From Comamonadaceae bacterium UBA2334 (GTDB lineage: Bacteria > Pseudomonadota > Gammaproteobacteria > Burkholderiales > Burkholderiaceae_C): a stretch of 22,134 bases of DNA. Shown in pieces: positions 6,410 through 14,154 of this stretch (within the stretch, counting starts at the first letter, position 1; every line of letters begins with the position of its first letter). Below the pieces are notes generated by a model. That model worked only from the letters and a program-made list of their open reading frames with translations. It ran no database searches and was not told the DNA's origin. The stretch lies in contig DDUQ01000022.1 of assembly GCA_002344885.1 (NCBI GenBank), positions 1 to 22,134 of the forward strand. Direction: 5' to 3'. Position numbers and translations under genes: made by a program.

Positions 6410-8437
6410 GTGCTCAGGCGTTGGTATCCCGGTCGGTTCAGGTCGCAATGGGCGCTGCTGGTGGTGGTGTGGGTGGCGCTTGTTGGCGTGCTGACGCACA
6501 CGCAGTTGACGTTGCGCGAAGCCATCGTCAGCGATGAGCAGGCCCGCCTGCTGACCCTGACACGCGTGGCCACCCAAATGTTCGTGGTGCAGGTCGAATC
6601 GGCCGATGCGGCTCTGCGCACCATGCGAGACAGCCTGGACCGCTGGCGCGCCGGTGACGGGTTTGCCCCGTTTGCCATGGAACACCTCAAGCGCGTGGAA
6701 AAGATGATGCCGGGCGTGCGGACCTTTGTGGTGTTGGATGCGCAAGGCCTGTGCCAGTTGTCCAACCGGCCGGAACTGGTGGGCCAGCATTTCGGTGAAC
6801 GTGACTACTTCGTGCAGGCGGTTGCATCGGCCGCGCAGGGCAAAGACGTGCTGACAGTGTCTGCACCCTACCGGACCGTGCTCGGTGCCTGGGCCGTGAA
6901 TGTGACCCGCGTGGTGCGGGACAGCCAGGGTGCTGTGGCCGGTCTGGTGGTGGCCACGCTGTCGCCCGAGTACTTCAGCCAGCTGATGGCAGACATGGCC
7001 CATGCGCCCGACATGCGTGTGGCGCTCATCCACGAGACCGGACGCCTGTATGTGTCGGTACCCGTTGTCAAAAACGCCGACCAGGTGGACTTCATGCTGC
7101 CCGGGGCGTTCGCCCGGCGGCACCGGGATGCCGGGGTGCCGGAAAGTGTTAACAGTGGTGCCACCACGTTTCCCGGTGGGGGTCAGCGTGTGGTGGCGGT
7201 CAAGACAGTCTCATTGGCGGGGTTGGGTTCGCAAAGTGTGTTTTACGCCGGGGCCAGCCGCTCAGCTGATGCTGTGCTGGCAGAGTGGAGACGTGATGCG
7301 ATGTTGTCGGCCTTGTCAGTGCTGGTACTGGTTGCCATGAGCGCGGCCAGCCTGCTGCTGTACCAGCGTTGGGTCGGCCGGTTGGAGCGAAAAGCCCATG
7401 TGGCAGAAGCGGCCTTGCGGGCCAGCCATGCCAAGTACGAGCAGTTGGCCAACACCTTGCCGTGTGTGTTGTTCGATTTCGAGCAGCAAGCGTCAGGGCA
7501 ACTGGTGGTGCAATTTGTGAGCCCGTTTGCGCAGACCCTGCTGGGCGTGGCGGCGCAGACGCTGCAGGATGACCCGCGCGCTGTGCTGCGGCATCTGTTT
7601 CCAGAAGACGCTGCGGCGTTGAAGCGCCAGCACACCGAGGCCCATGCCCAGCAGCAGCCGTACGAATGCACGCTGCGTGTGCAGCGCCCGGACAGCCAGG
7701 TGGCGCATGTACAAATATCGGCCACACCCACGCCGGTGCCTGGCAAGCCGGGCGTCACGCTGTGGAGCGGGTTTGTGTTCGACGTGACCGACCGCATGCA
7801 GCTGGAGAGCGAACTGCGCCACATGGCGTTTCACGACCCGCTCACGGGCGCGCACAACCGGCGCAGCTTCATGCAGGCACTGGCGCAGGAAGCCCACCGC
7901 GTTCAGCGCACCGGCGAGCATGCAGCGCTGCTGATGCTCGACATCGACCATTTCAAACGCGTGAACGACACTTTTGGCCACGATGCGGGTGACGATGTGC
8001 TGAAGCACCTGGTTACCACCTTGCAGGCCGTGCTGCGCAGGCTGGACCTGCTGGGCCGCCTGGGTGGCGAGGAGTTTGCCGTGTTGTTGCCAGCCACCGG
8101 TTTGCAAGGTGCCAGCGAGTTGGCCGAGCGTTTGCGGCTGGCCATTGAGAAAAACCCGGCACCCTTGCAACGGGCCGTTCAGTGGACGGATCCGCAGTCG
8201 CCCCAGCAGACGACCCAGCACAGGGCCCAGCAGTCGGTGGCTTATACCATCAGCATCGGTGTGGCGGTGTTGGGCCCTGAGGCTGCTGACCCTGACGAAG
8301 CCCTCACCCGAGCCGACCATGCCATGTACCGGGCCAAAACCACCGGCCGCAACCGGGTGTGTGCCGAGGGGGCTGACCCTGTAACGGCCAGCGGCCCGTC
8401 CGCACCCACAGACGCACCTGCTTTGCCCGCTTCATGA
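6410..8437 (+). CDS. Membrane diguanylate cyclase (periplasmic sensor-PAS-GGDEF)
   Basis: It is predicted to make c-di-GMP from two GTP at the inner membrane. Of 675 residues, TM1 is about 14-31, a periplasmic PDC/dCache-type sensor about 32-290 (FVVLDAQGLCQLSNR, GERDYFVQAV), TM2 about 296-318, a PAS-like domain about 335-460 and GGDEF about 470-655. The active site is GGEEF (552-556). An inhibitory RxxD site (R543-D546) is in the correct place, so product inhibition is expected. The GTG at 6410 was chosen because AGGAG (6400-6404) lies 5 nt upstream and TM1 follows directly; the frame is open to 6227 but that part has no similarity. The GGDEF domain carries a Gln/Pro-rich insert before YTISIGVAV. 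Its TGA overlaps the gph ATG (ATGA). Confidence 0.93.
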   Translation: MLRRWYPGRFRSQWALLVVVWVALVGVLTHTQLTLREAIVSDEQARLLTLTRVATQMFVVQVESADAALRTMRDSLDRWRAGDGFAPFAMEHLKRVEKMMPGVRTFVVLDAQGLCQLSNRPELVGQHFGERDYFVQAVASAAQGKDVLTVSAPYRTVLGAWAVNVTRVVRDSQGAVAGLVVATLSPEYFSQLMADMAHAPDMRVALIHETGRLYVSVPVVKNADQVDFMLPGAFARRHRDAGVPESVNSGATTFPGGGQRVVAVKTVSLAGLGSQSVFYAGASRSADAVLAEWRRDAMLSALSVLVLVAMSAASLLLYQRWVGRLERKAHVAEAALRASHAKYEQLANTLPCVLFDFEQQASGQLVVQFVSPFAQTLLGVAAQTLQDDPRAVLRHLFPEDAAALKRQHTEAHAQQQPYECTLRVQRPDSQVAHVQISATPTPVPGKPGVTLWSGFVFDVTDRMQLESELRHMAFHDPLTGAHNRRSFMQALAQEAHRVQRTGEHAALLMLDIDHFKRVNDTFGHDAGDDVLKHLVTTLQAVLRRLDLLGRLGGEEFAVLLPATGLQGASELAERLRLAIEKNPAPLQRAVQWTDPQSPQQTTQHRAQQSVAYTISIGVAVLGPEAADPDEALTRADHAMYRAKTTGRNRVCAEGADPVTASGPSAPTDAPALPAS

Positions 8438-9150
8438 TGAATTTTCAAGCCACCAGCGGCCGCTTGCCGGCCAGCCAGGCGCTGCGCGCCGCCATCATCG
8501 ACCTTGACGGCACCATGGTCGACACTTTGGGCGACTTCGTGGTGGCGCTGAACCTCATGCTGGCCGAACTCGGTTGCCCACCCGTGCAGGCCGCCGATGT
8601 GGAATGCATGGTGGGCAAAGGCTCTGAACATTTGATAAAAAGTGCTCTGGCGCATGTCAGAAAAGGCTGGAGTGCTGCTGAAATTGATGCAACTTTTCCT
8701 GCTGCCTGGTCAGCCTATCAGCGCCATTACCTGGCCATCAACGGCCGGCACAGCGCGGTGTATGCCGGGGTGGTCGAGGGCCTGCGTTCGTTGCAAGCCC
8801 GTGGCTGGGCATTGGCCTGCCTGACCAACAAGCCCACGGCTTTTGCCTTGCCGTTGTTGGCCGACAAAGGCCTGTCGGGGTTTTTCAGCCAGGTGTACGG
8901 CGGTGACGCGTTCGAGCGGAAAAAGCCCGATCCTTTGCCGCTGCTCAAAACCTGCGAAGCCTTGGGTACCTTGCCCGCCCAAACGCTGATGGTGGGCGAT
9001 TCGAGCAACGATGCCCAGGCCGCTCGCGCGGCGGGTTGCCCGGTGGTGCTGGTGACCTATGGTTACAACCACGGCCTGCCTGTGCGCAGCGTCGATGCCG
9101 ACGGCTGGGTGGATTCGCTGGCTGACGTGTCAGCCCTTCTTGCCCAGTAG
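8434..9150 (+). CDS. gph: Phosphoglycolate phosphatase (HAD superfamily)
   Basis: Gph hydrolyses 2-phosphoglycolate, produced during DNA repair or oxygenation reactions, to glycolate. The 238-residue protein has all four HAD motifs: DLDGT with nucleophile D23 and D25, T131 in CLTNKP, K164 in RKKPDP, and GDSSND (188-193). The cap domain contains VGKGSEHLI and YQRHYLAING, typical of betaproteobacterial Gph. The ATG overlaps the stop of the diguanylate cyclase gene (ATGA), suggesting translational coupling; the second codon is also ATG. Residues about 66-86 are encoded by an AT-richer miniature repeat (8631-8690) lying antisense to the gene in the cap domain. The 3' end overlaps the convergent chalcone-isomerase-like gene by 21 bp. 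In Burkholderiales gph usually lies between rpe and trpE. Confidence 0.93.
   Translation: MMNFQATSGRLPASQALRAAIIDLDGTMVDTLGDFVVALNLMLAELGCPPVQAADVECMVGKGSEHLIKSALAHVRKGWSAAEIDATFPAAWSAYQRHYLAINGRHSAVYAGVVEGLRSLQARGWALACLTNKPTAFALPLLADKGLSGFFSQVYGGDAFERKKPDPLPLLKTCEALGTLPAQTLMVGDSSNDAQAARAAGCPVVLVTYGYNHGLPVRSVDADGWVDSLADVSALLAQ
8631..8690 (-). repeat. Miniature repeat copy B, in frame inside gph
   Basis: Read on the minus strand: AATTTCAGCAGCA, about 14 nt, then TGACATGCGCCAGAGCAC and TTTTTAT. The order and spacing match copies A, C and D. It is AT-richer than the surrounding gene and encodes residues about 66-86 on the opposite strand from its own consensus orientation. Confidence 0.5.
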
Positions 9151-9729
9151 CGCGTCCTTCAGCAAGGCATCGGCCGGGTTGTTGCCCAGCCAAATGCGCA
9201 TCATGGCTTGAAAGAACTCGGGTTCTTTGAAGGGTTGGCCTTGTGCCACGCCTTTGACCGAAATGATGGTGCCCTGACCGGGAACCCAGTCGATGGTGAA
9301 GGTGTCGCCCGCCACCAGTTTTTTGTGCACCGAAAACACCTCGCTCATGCGGATGAGGCCCGGCACCAGGCGCGAAAACTCGGCTTTGGGTGCGTTGTCT
9401 TCCACGCCCCGCGTGAAGAGCTTGCCCAGCTCGTTGGCGTCGATCTCGCGCAGCATGGTGATGTGCAGCCGCTTGGGCCCGGTGTTGGACAGCACGGCCT
9501 CAGTTGTGTCGGCTTTCTGGGGCAGGTACAGGCCCGCCGCATACACCTTGAACACGGCTTTGAAGCGTGTGCCAGCCCCGTTCAGTTGCAAGGGCGTGCC
9601 TTGCAATGACAGGGCACCGGGAAACCGGATGCCGCTGGTTTCGATGTCTTGTGCAGCGGCGGGGACGGTCAGGCAGCACAGCGACAGCAGCAGTGCCGCC
9701 AGTACCGAACGGGGGCGGGCAGGGTTCAT
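9130..9729 (-). CDS. Secreted chalcone-isomerase-like protein
   Basis: The 199-residue product starts with a signal peptide (arginines at 5 and 7, hydrophobic core about 9-22, likely cleavage AAA/QD after residue 26). It continues as a bacterial chalcone-isomerase-like domain, with GTRFKAVFKVYAAGLYLP and LREIDANELGKLFTRGVEDN typical of the family. The bacterial members are periplasmic and their substrates are unknown; flavonoid isomerisation should not be assumed. The ATG at 9729 fits the signal peptide but lacks a Shine-Dalgarno. An alternative ATG at 9786, preceded by GGGG, would add 19 residues and place the palindrome at 9764 inside the coding region. The last codons overlap the end of gph (9130-9150) in convergent orientation. 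The upstream neighbour on the same strand is the DUF748 gene, 132 nt away. Confidence 0.82.
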   Translation of the reverse strand: MNPARPRSVLAALLLSLCCLTVPAAAQDIETSGIRFPGALSLQGTPLQLNGAGTRFKAVFKVYAAGLYLPQKADTTEAVLSNTGPKRLHITMLREIDANELGKLFTRGVEDNAPKAEFSRLVPGLIRMSEVFSVHKKLVAGDTFTIDWVPGQGTIISVKGVAQGQPFKEPEFFQAMMRIWLGNNPADALLKDALLGKKG

Positions 9730-9762
9730 GGCAAGGCGAGCGTTTTTTGGGGGGATAAAAAA

Positions 9763-9783
9763 GAACGACCGTTCGTTTTTTGG
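9763..9783. promoter_or_regulatory. Palindromic candidate operator upstream of the chalcone-isomerase-like gene
   Basis: AACGACCGTTCGTT (9764-9777) contains the inverted repeat AACGA-CCGT-TCGTT and an overlapping one, GAACG-AC-CGTTC (9763-9774). The 10-mer CGTTTTTTGG occurs here (9774-9783) and again at 9741-9750, 33 bp apart. The site lies 35-48 nt upstream of the chosen ATG. Its length and symmetry resemble operators of TetR-type regulators, but no regulator gene is adjacent. Confidence 0.42.
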
Positions 9784-9861
9784 CATTGTCCCCGATCCAT
9801 CGCAACGCGCGTTACAGGGTTGTCCCTGATGCATGCACCCTTTTGGGTCAACCCGGTGCGC

Positions 9862-12800
9862 TCACCGCAGCGCCAGCGTCAGGTGGGCAACGGCTGGGTT
9901 GGCGGGGTCTTTCGACACCGCTGCTGCACCCGGTGCACCCAGAAACAGCCGCTGCGCGGGCACAGCCAGACGGGCCAGTTGGTCGCGCACGGCCACACCG
10001 CGCTGCGTGGCCAGTTCGGTCATGTGCGATTCGTTGACCGGTATCTGCGTCAGCAGCAACGCTTCCATGTCCGGCACGGACAACTCCTGCGCCAGGCCCA
10101 GCGCGTTGCGGGGCTTGGGCATGTCGGTGCGTTTGTACAAGGCCGTCAGCCAGCGGGCGTAGTCGGGGCTGTCGGGGGTCAGTGTGCCAGGGGTGTCGGG
10201 CGCGGCACCGGTGCTGCGTGCCTGCTCGGCCGCCACCTGCCTGAGCAGGCGGCTGCGCTGGTAGGCGGTGCGCTCGATGTCCAGGCTGGCGGTGCCCACC
10301 ACGGTCAGGGTCAGGGCGGGGCGGTCGATCAGCGCCTGGGCCACGCGTGCCAGTTTGTCGGTGCTGGCAGCTTCCAGCCGGGTGGTACCGGGCACGAAGG
10401 CAATGGTGGACAACTCGGTGTCGCTGCCGCCCAGCGCGTTGGCCAGCAACGCAAACGGCGCGGTGACCGCTTTGGCGATGATGTTGCCGATGATTTTGAA
10501 CACGATGGGCACCACGCTGAACTCGGGGTCGTTCAGCGAGCCGGCAATGGGCAGGTTCAGGTCGATCACGCCATGCCGGTCGGCCAGCAGGGCGGTGGCC
10601 AGCTTGACCGGCAAGCTGGCTGTTGCCCCCGGCACGGGGTCGCCGAACGTCAGTTGGTTGAGCGTGAGCTGGTTGCGCGCAGTCAGTTGTCCGTTGGGCA
10701 GCACGGTGTACCCCACGTCCATGCTGAGCTTGCCGCGTTCGATGCCGTGCCCGGTGTATTTGATGGTGTACGGCGACAGGGGGGGCAATTCCAGGTCACG
10801 CACCCGGCCTTCGATGGCCAGTGCCAGCGGGTTGGCCAGTGGATTGACCTTGCCGGTGATTTCCAGCGAAGCGGTGCCTTCGGCCTTGCCACGCAGTTCG
10901 ATGTCAGCCATTTCGGGCGCGGCTTGGCCATCGACCCGGGTCGCTGCGCCTTCGGATGAGAAGCCACCGATGCGCCCGGTCAGTTCGCTCAGGTTCGCGC
11001 GGTAGTTCGGGCGGATGAAGCGGTCGGCAAAGTCCACCGTGCCGTTGACCAGGCTGAATGGGCCGATGCGCAGGCGGGGTGTGGTGGTGTCGGCAGAAGG
11101 CAGGGCCGGGGCGACGGGCTGTGTGGGCGCAGCCAGCGCTGGCTGGCTGGCTTGTCGCCGGATGTCTTGCAGGTTGATGCGTCCGGTTTCGTCGAGCACG
11201 ATGCGCGCAAAGAAGTCGCTCAGTGCACCGCGTTCGATTTGGATCTGTGGCGGCGCACCCGGCACCAGCTTCGCATCCAGACCCCGCAGGTTCAGCGTTT
11301 GCCAGCGCAGCCATTCCTGTGGGTTGGCACGTGTGCTGCTCAGGGTGTCTGCCCGGACGTTCTCCAGCGTGACATCGCCCGTCAGCGCCACAGCCGTTCC
11401 TGCTGCCGACGTTTGAACCGACAGGTTACCGGCGTAGCTGGCATCGGCACGCTGCAGGCTGAGGTTGAGCTGGTCAGCCCCGTACGGCGCCAGGGTGTGG
11501 ACCGGCAGGCGCAAGGCGTTCACGGTGCCTTTCAACCCGGGTGTCTGCCCGTCGTCGCCCAGGGCGATGGTGCCTCGCCAGTCGAGGATGCCGGGCTGAG
11601 CCGGATCACCCTGAGCGTTGAGTGCGTTGTGCCAACGCAAACTGGCTGATACCGCCGAAGGCTGGTTCCCGCGAGAGGCCAGGCCTTGCACCTGGAAATT
11701 GACGGCACGCAGTGGCACGGCCACGTTCGGCGTGGTGAGTTCGTCGCGCCAGTCGAGTTGCCCGTCAGACACGGTCAGCTCGTGCAGCGTCCAGCGCCAC
11801 GGCGAGGCGATGACCGGCGCTGCAGGTTCAGCCGCTGGTGTGGCGGGTGCTTCGGCTTGGCCGGTGGGCTCAGCAGCATGGGGTGGGGCGCTGGTCGGTG
11901 CGCCTGGCAACCATGAGCTGTACATCCATTGGCCCTGTGCATCGCGTCGGGCGGTCAGGGTCGGGCGAACCAACTGGATGGTGCCGAGTTGGGCCTCGCG
12001 TGCCAGGGGCCGGATCGCCGTGTCGCGCACCGACAGGCTTTGCCAACTGGCCAGCGATTGGCCCGAGGTGTCGGTGAGTTGAAACTGGTCCAGTTTGGCC
12101 TGTTGCACGGTCAGTGCCCATTCGTCCGCAGGGCTGTCCGGGCCGCTTGCAACGGCGGGGCGGGGCGACCAGCTGAGCTGAGATTGCAGGCTGAGCTGGC
12201 CGTGGACGGTGGGCACCAGGAAAGGACGCAGGTAAGGCGCGAGCAGCGACAGATCGAACTGCTGGACTGACGCGCTGGCATCAGCCTGTGACGCCCAGGC
12301 GGAGCCGCTCAGGCTGATGTCGGCAATAGGCAGCGCTGCCCGCTTGCGTGGACTGGCTGCGCCTGTGGCGGCCGTGGGGCTTGCCAGGTGGGCCGTGGCT
12401 TCAAATGACAGTGCATCCGTGGCGGCTGTGGGCAGCGGCCAGCGTAATTGCTGGGCTTTGACTTGCAGCGCGGAGAGGTTCAGGCGCGCGGGTTGCTGGC
12501 GGGCATCGGGCATCGCCGCGTCGGTCCAATGCAGGCTGCCATCATTCAGGCTGAACGAAGCTACCGCCACGGTCCACCCGGGTCGTGCAGTCTCTGGCTG
12601 GGTGAGGTTCTTGGAGTTTTTATGGTTCTCAGCGCTTTTAATGATTGACTTCGGTGCTACTGAAAATTTTCCAGAAGCTTGTGTGCTCAAAAGACCCTCA
12701 GCATCCCGGCCAAGTTGGACTGCCGGGCCCTCCAAAGTGACCGATGCGAGCAATGCGGTGCGTTCAAGCGGGCGCACGTCGGTCAGCGCCACGCTGGCCC

Positions 12801-13734
12801 GTGCGAGCTTCAACAGGGTTTGCTGACGGGCATTGGCAATGGCGACGTCCGAGGCGTTGATGTGCCCACGTATGCTCACTTGGGCGTGTGGGCTTTGCGT
12901 GAATTGAACGGTGAGGTCTGCGTCCAGCGTGGCTTGGGTGGGGCGTGTGGGCAGGTCTTTGGGCAGGTAGTCCAGATAGGGGGTGAGGGTGAGGTCGTTC
13001 ACCGTCAGTCTGGCCTCGGTGGTCAGGCTGTCGCTGAAAGGTTGGGTGTCGGCCGTCGTGTCAAAGCTGCTGCCGTTGAGCTTGAAGGCCAGTTTCGGTT
13101 GGACGCGGACATCCTGGGCCGTGCTCAGTGTGCTGACAAACGGCACGGCCAGCGTGATGTCGGTCAGGGCATGGTGGTTGTCGGTTGGCACATCGTGAAG
13201 GGCCACCTGCCCGTTGAGCAGTTCGATGTTGTAGATCGCAAACCGGGCGGGTCCGGCGTCGGGTGTGGCGGGGGTCTCGGTGGACGAGAGTTTGTCGATC
13301 ACGTCCTGCCAGTCGTGCCGTCCGTCACCCAGATGCCGCAACCGCAGCACGGGCCGATCGATGCGCACCGCATCGAGCACCGGTGCCCAGCGCCACAGCG
13401 AACTTGTTTCGGCGTTGACAGTCAGGCTGCCCACGTCGAGTTGGGCGAAGGTGCTGTCCGCGCTGGCCACCTGCAGCTTCTCCAGCGTCAACGCCAACGA
13501 CCAGGGTTTGAAATCGACCGCGCCGACCGTCACCTGTCGGCCCAGTGCGGCGCTGGCGTGATGTTCGATTTGCCAGCGGATGACCATGGGTGCCACCAGC
13601 CAGGCCAGCGCCCAGACGGCACCGACCGCAGCCAGGCCCCATCGGGTATGTCGGATCAAGGCAGGCACATGGGGTTTCAGGTGGCGCTTCAGCCAGTGTG
13701 TCGGTGGGTGATCGGGGGTCGGGTGCGTGGGCAT
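9862..13734 (-). CDS. Large DUF748 (AsmA-like) envelope protein
   Basis: The 1290-residue product has one N-terminal membrane segment (about 32-50). A long beta-rich region of AsmA/DUF748 type follows, for example GRQVTVGAVDFKPWSLALTL and later FSLVNGTVDFADRFIRPNY near the C-terminal part. A C-terminal domain begins IAFVPGTTRLEAASTDKLA, resembling the tail of DUF748 proteins. Related AsmA-like proteins span the periplasm and are linked to lipid transport or outer-membrane assembly; this one is uncharacterised. Pro/Ala-rich linkers occur near residues 600-635. The ATG at 13734 was chosen because it just precedes the membrane segment; no Shine-Dalgarno is evident. A GTG-started extension to 13857 has no family support. 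Residues about 355-374 come from a miniature repeat (12613-12671). It is divergent from the trp operon. Confidence 0.88.
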   Translation of the reverse strand: MPTHPTPDHPPTHWLKRHLKPHVPALIRHTRWGLAAVGAVWALAWLVAPMVIRWQIEHHASAALGRQVTVGAVDFKPWSLALTLEKLQVASADSTFAQLDVGSLTVNAETSSLWRWAPVLDAVRIDRPVLRLRHLGDGRHDWQDVIDKLSSTETPATPDAGPARFAIYNIELLNGQVALHDVPTDNHHALTDITLAVPFVSTLSTAQDVRVQPKLAFKLNGSSFDTTADTQPFSDSLTTEARLTVNDLTLTPYLDYLPKDLPTRPTQATLDADLTVQFTQSPHAQVSIRGHINASDVAIANARQQTLLKLARASVALTDVRPLERTALLASVTLEGPAVQLGRDAEGLLSTQASGKFSVAPKSIIKSAENHKNSKNLTQPETARPGWTVAVASFSLNDGSLHWTDAAMPDARQQPARLNLSALQVKAQQLRWPLPTAATDALSFEATAHLASPTAATGAASPRKRAALPIADISLSGSAWASQADASASVQQFDLSLLAPYLRPFLVPTVHGQLSLQSQLSWSPRPAVASGPDSPADEWALTVQQAKLDQFQLTDTSGQSLASWQSLSVRDTAIRPLAREAQLGTIQLVRPTLTARRDAQGQWMYSSWLPGAPTSAPPHAAEPTGQAEAPATPAAEPAAPVIASPWRWTLHELTVSDGQLDWRDELTTPNVAVPLRAVNFQVQGLASRGNQPSAVSASLRWHNALNAQGDPAQPGILDWRGTIALGDDGQTPGLKGTVNALRLPVHTLAPYGADQLNLSLQRADASYAGNLSVQTSAAGTAVALTGDVTLENVRADTLSSTRANPQEWLRWQTLNLRGLDAKLVPGAPPQIQIERGALSDFFARIVLDETGRINLQDIRRQASQPALAAPTQPVAPALPSADTTTPRLRIGPFSLVNGTVDFADRFIRPNYRANLSELTGRIGGFSSEGAATRVDGQAAPEMADIELRGKAEGTASLEITGKVNPLANPLALAIEGRVRDLELPPLSPYTIKYTGHGIERGKLSMDVGYTVLPNGQLTARNQLTLNQLTFGDPVPGATASLPVKLATALLADRHGVIDLNLPIAGSLNDPEFSVVPIVFKIIGNIIAKAVTAPFALLANALGGSDTELSTIAFVPGTTRLEAASTDKLARVAQALIDRPALTLTVVGTASLDIERTAYQRSRLLRQVAAEQARSTGAAPDTPGTLTPDSPDYARWLTALYKRTDMPKPRNALGLAQELSVPDMEALLLTQIPVNESHMTELATQRGVAVRDQLARLAVPAQRLFLGAPGAAAVSKDPANPAVAHLTLALR
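12613..12671 (-). repeat. Miniature repeat copy C, in frame inside the DUF748 gene
   Basis: Read on the minus strand: AAATTTTCAGTAGCACC, GAAGTCAATCA, then AAAAGCGCTGAGAACCAT. The first two blocks closely match copy D (16703-16757), which has AAATTTCAGTAGCA and GACGTCAATCA before CAAGCGCTGGAG. It is one of the most AT-rich patches in a very GC-rich gene. It keeps the frame open and encodes a Lys/Asn/Ser-rich stretch (about residues 355-374). Confidence 0.62.
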
Positions 13735-13861
13735 GACTTTGGGCGGCCGCAGGTGTCTCGGCGGGCTTCGCGGGGCTGACGGCGATGGTAGCGGCTGATG
13801 GCAGGGGTGTTGCCCGCAATGGCGTTGGGCACCGTGGATGGCGTGGGGAATCTTCACGCTT

Positions 13862-13870
13862 TGTTACACT
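13862..13870 (+). promoter_or_regulatory. Extended -10 element of the trp operon
   Basis: TGTTACACT is an extended -10 (TGn plus TACACT at 13865-13870). No good -35 is seen at the expected distance. Transcription would begin about 7 nt downstream, near 13877-13878, which is the first base of the leader peptide start codon. Confidence 0.5.
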
Positions 13871-13877
13871 GGCCGCC

Positions 13878-13955
13878 ATGTTCGTTCACCGCATCATCAC
13901 CACAGGTTGCAGCGACCGGGGAGCTTGGCCCTGGCGTCGCTGGTCTGCGCGCTGA
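13878..13955 (+). CDS. trpL: trp operon leader peptide TrpL
   Basis: A 25-codon open frame starts at ATG 13878 and ends at TGA 13953-13955. It contains three Trp codons within six (Trp-Pro-Trp-Arg-Arg-Trp, residues 17-22) close to its end, the hallmark of a ribosome-sensing trp attenuation peptide. It lies 199 nt upstream of trpE, and a structured leader follows. No Shine-Dalgarno precedes the ATG (CACTGGCCGCC), and the extended -10 places the transcription start at or next to the A of the ATG, so the mRNA is probably leaderless. When Trp-tRNA is scarce the ribosome should stall at these codons and alter downstream folding. It was too short for ordinary gene calling and was found by reading the gap. 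Confidence 0.82.
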   Translation: MFVHRIITTGCSDRGAWPWRRWSAR

Positions 13956-14129
13956 CCTGACTGCGTGACGCTGCCCCGGCAATCCGCTGGCGGCACACGG
14001 GGGTCATACAAAGCACTCGCCCGGTCGCCTGTGTGCACAGGCGGCTTCATCGAACACCCAGGGGGTCGCAGCCCGCATGGCCATGGCGACTCCTGAGGAC
14101 AGGCACCGTTTACGCTGAAGGGCTTGTCC
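13926..14129 (+). promoter_or_regulatory. trp leader RNA with alternative hairpins (probable attenuator)
   Basis: Three stems can be drawn after the Trp codons. GCTGCC (13970-13975) pairs with GGCGGC (13989-13994), enclosing an inner CGG-CAAT-CCG. CGCCTGT (14026-14032) pairs with ACAGGCG (14037-14043). GGACAGGC (14097-14104) pairs with GCTTGTCC (14122-14129). GCGTC within the Trp codons (13934-13938) can pair with GACGC (13967-13971). GGCGGC recurs at 14040-14045, offering GCTGCC an alternative partner, as expected for attenuation. No strong U-run follows any stem, so which one acts as terminator is unclear. Confidence 0.55.
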
Positions 14130-14154
14130 GGAAAGACACGAAAAGGTTCCGACC

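Noticed and set aside
12679..13779. Plus-strand open frame opposite the DUF748 gene
   Set aside because: Gly/Gln/His-rich composition of an antisense shadow; the minus strand encodes a recognisable AsmA-like protein.
13735..13857. GTG-started extension of the DUF748 gene
   Set aside because: Pro/His-rich and without family support; the ATG at 13734 just precedes the membrane segment.
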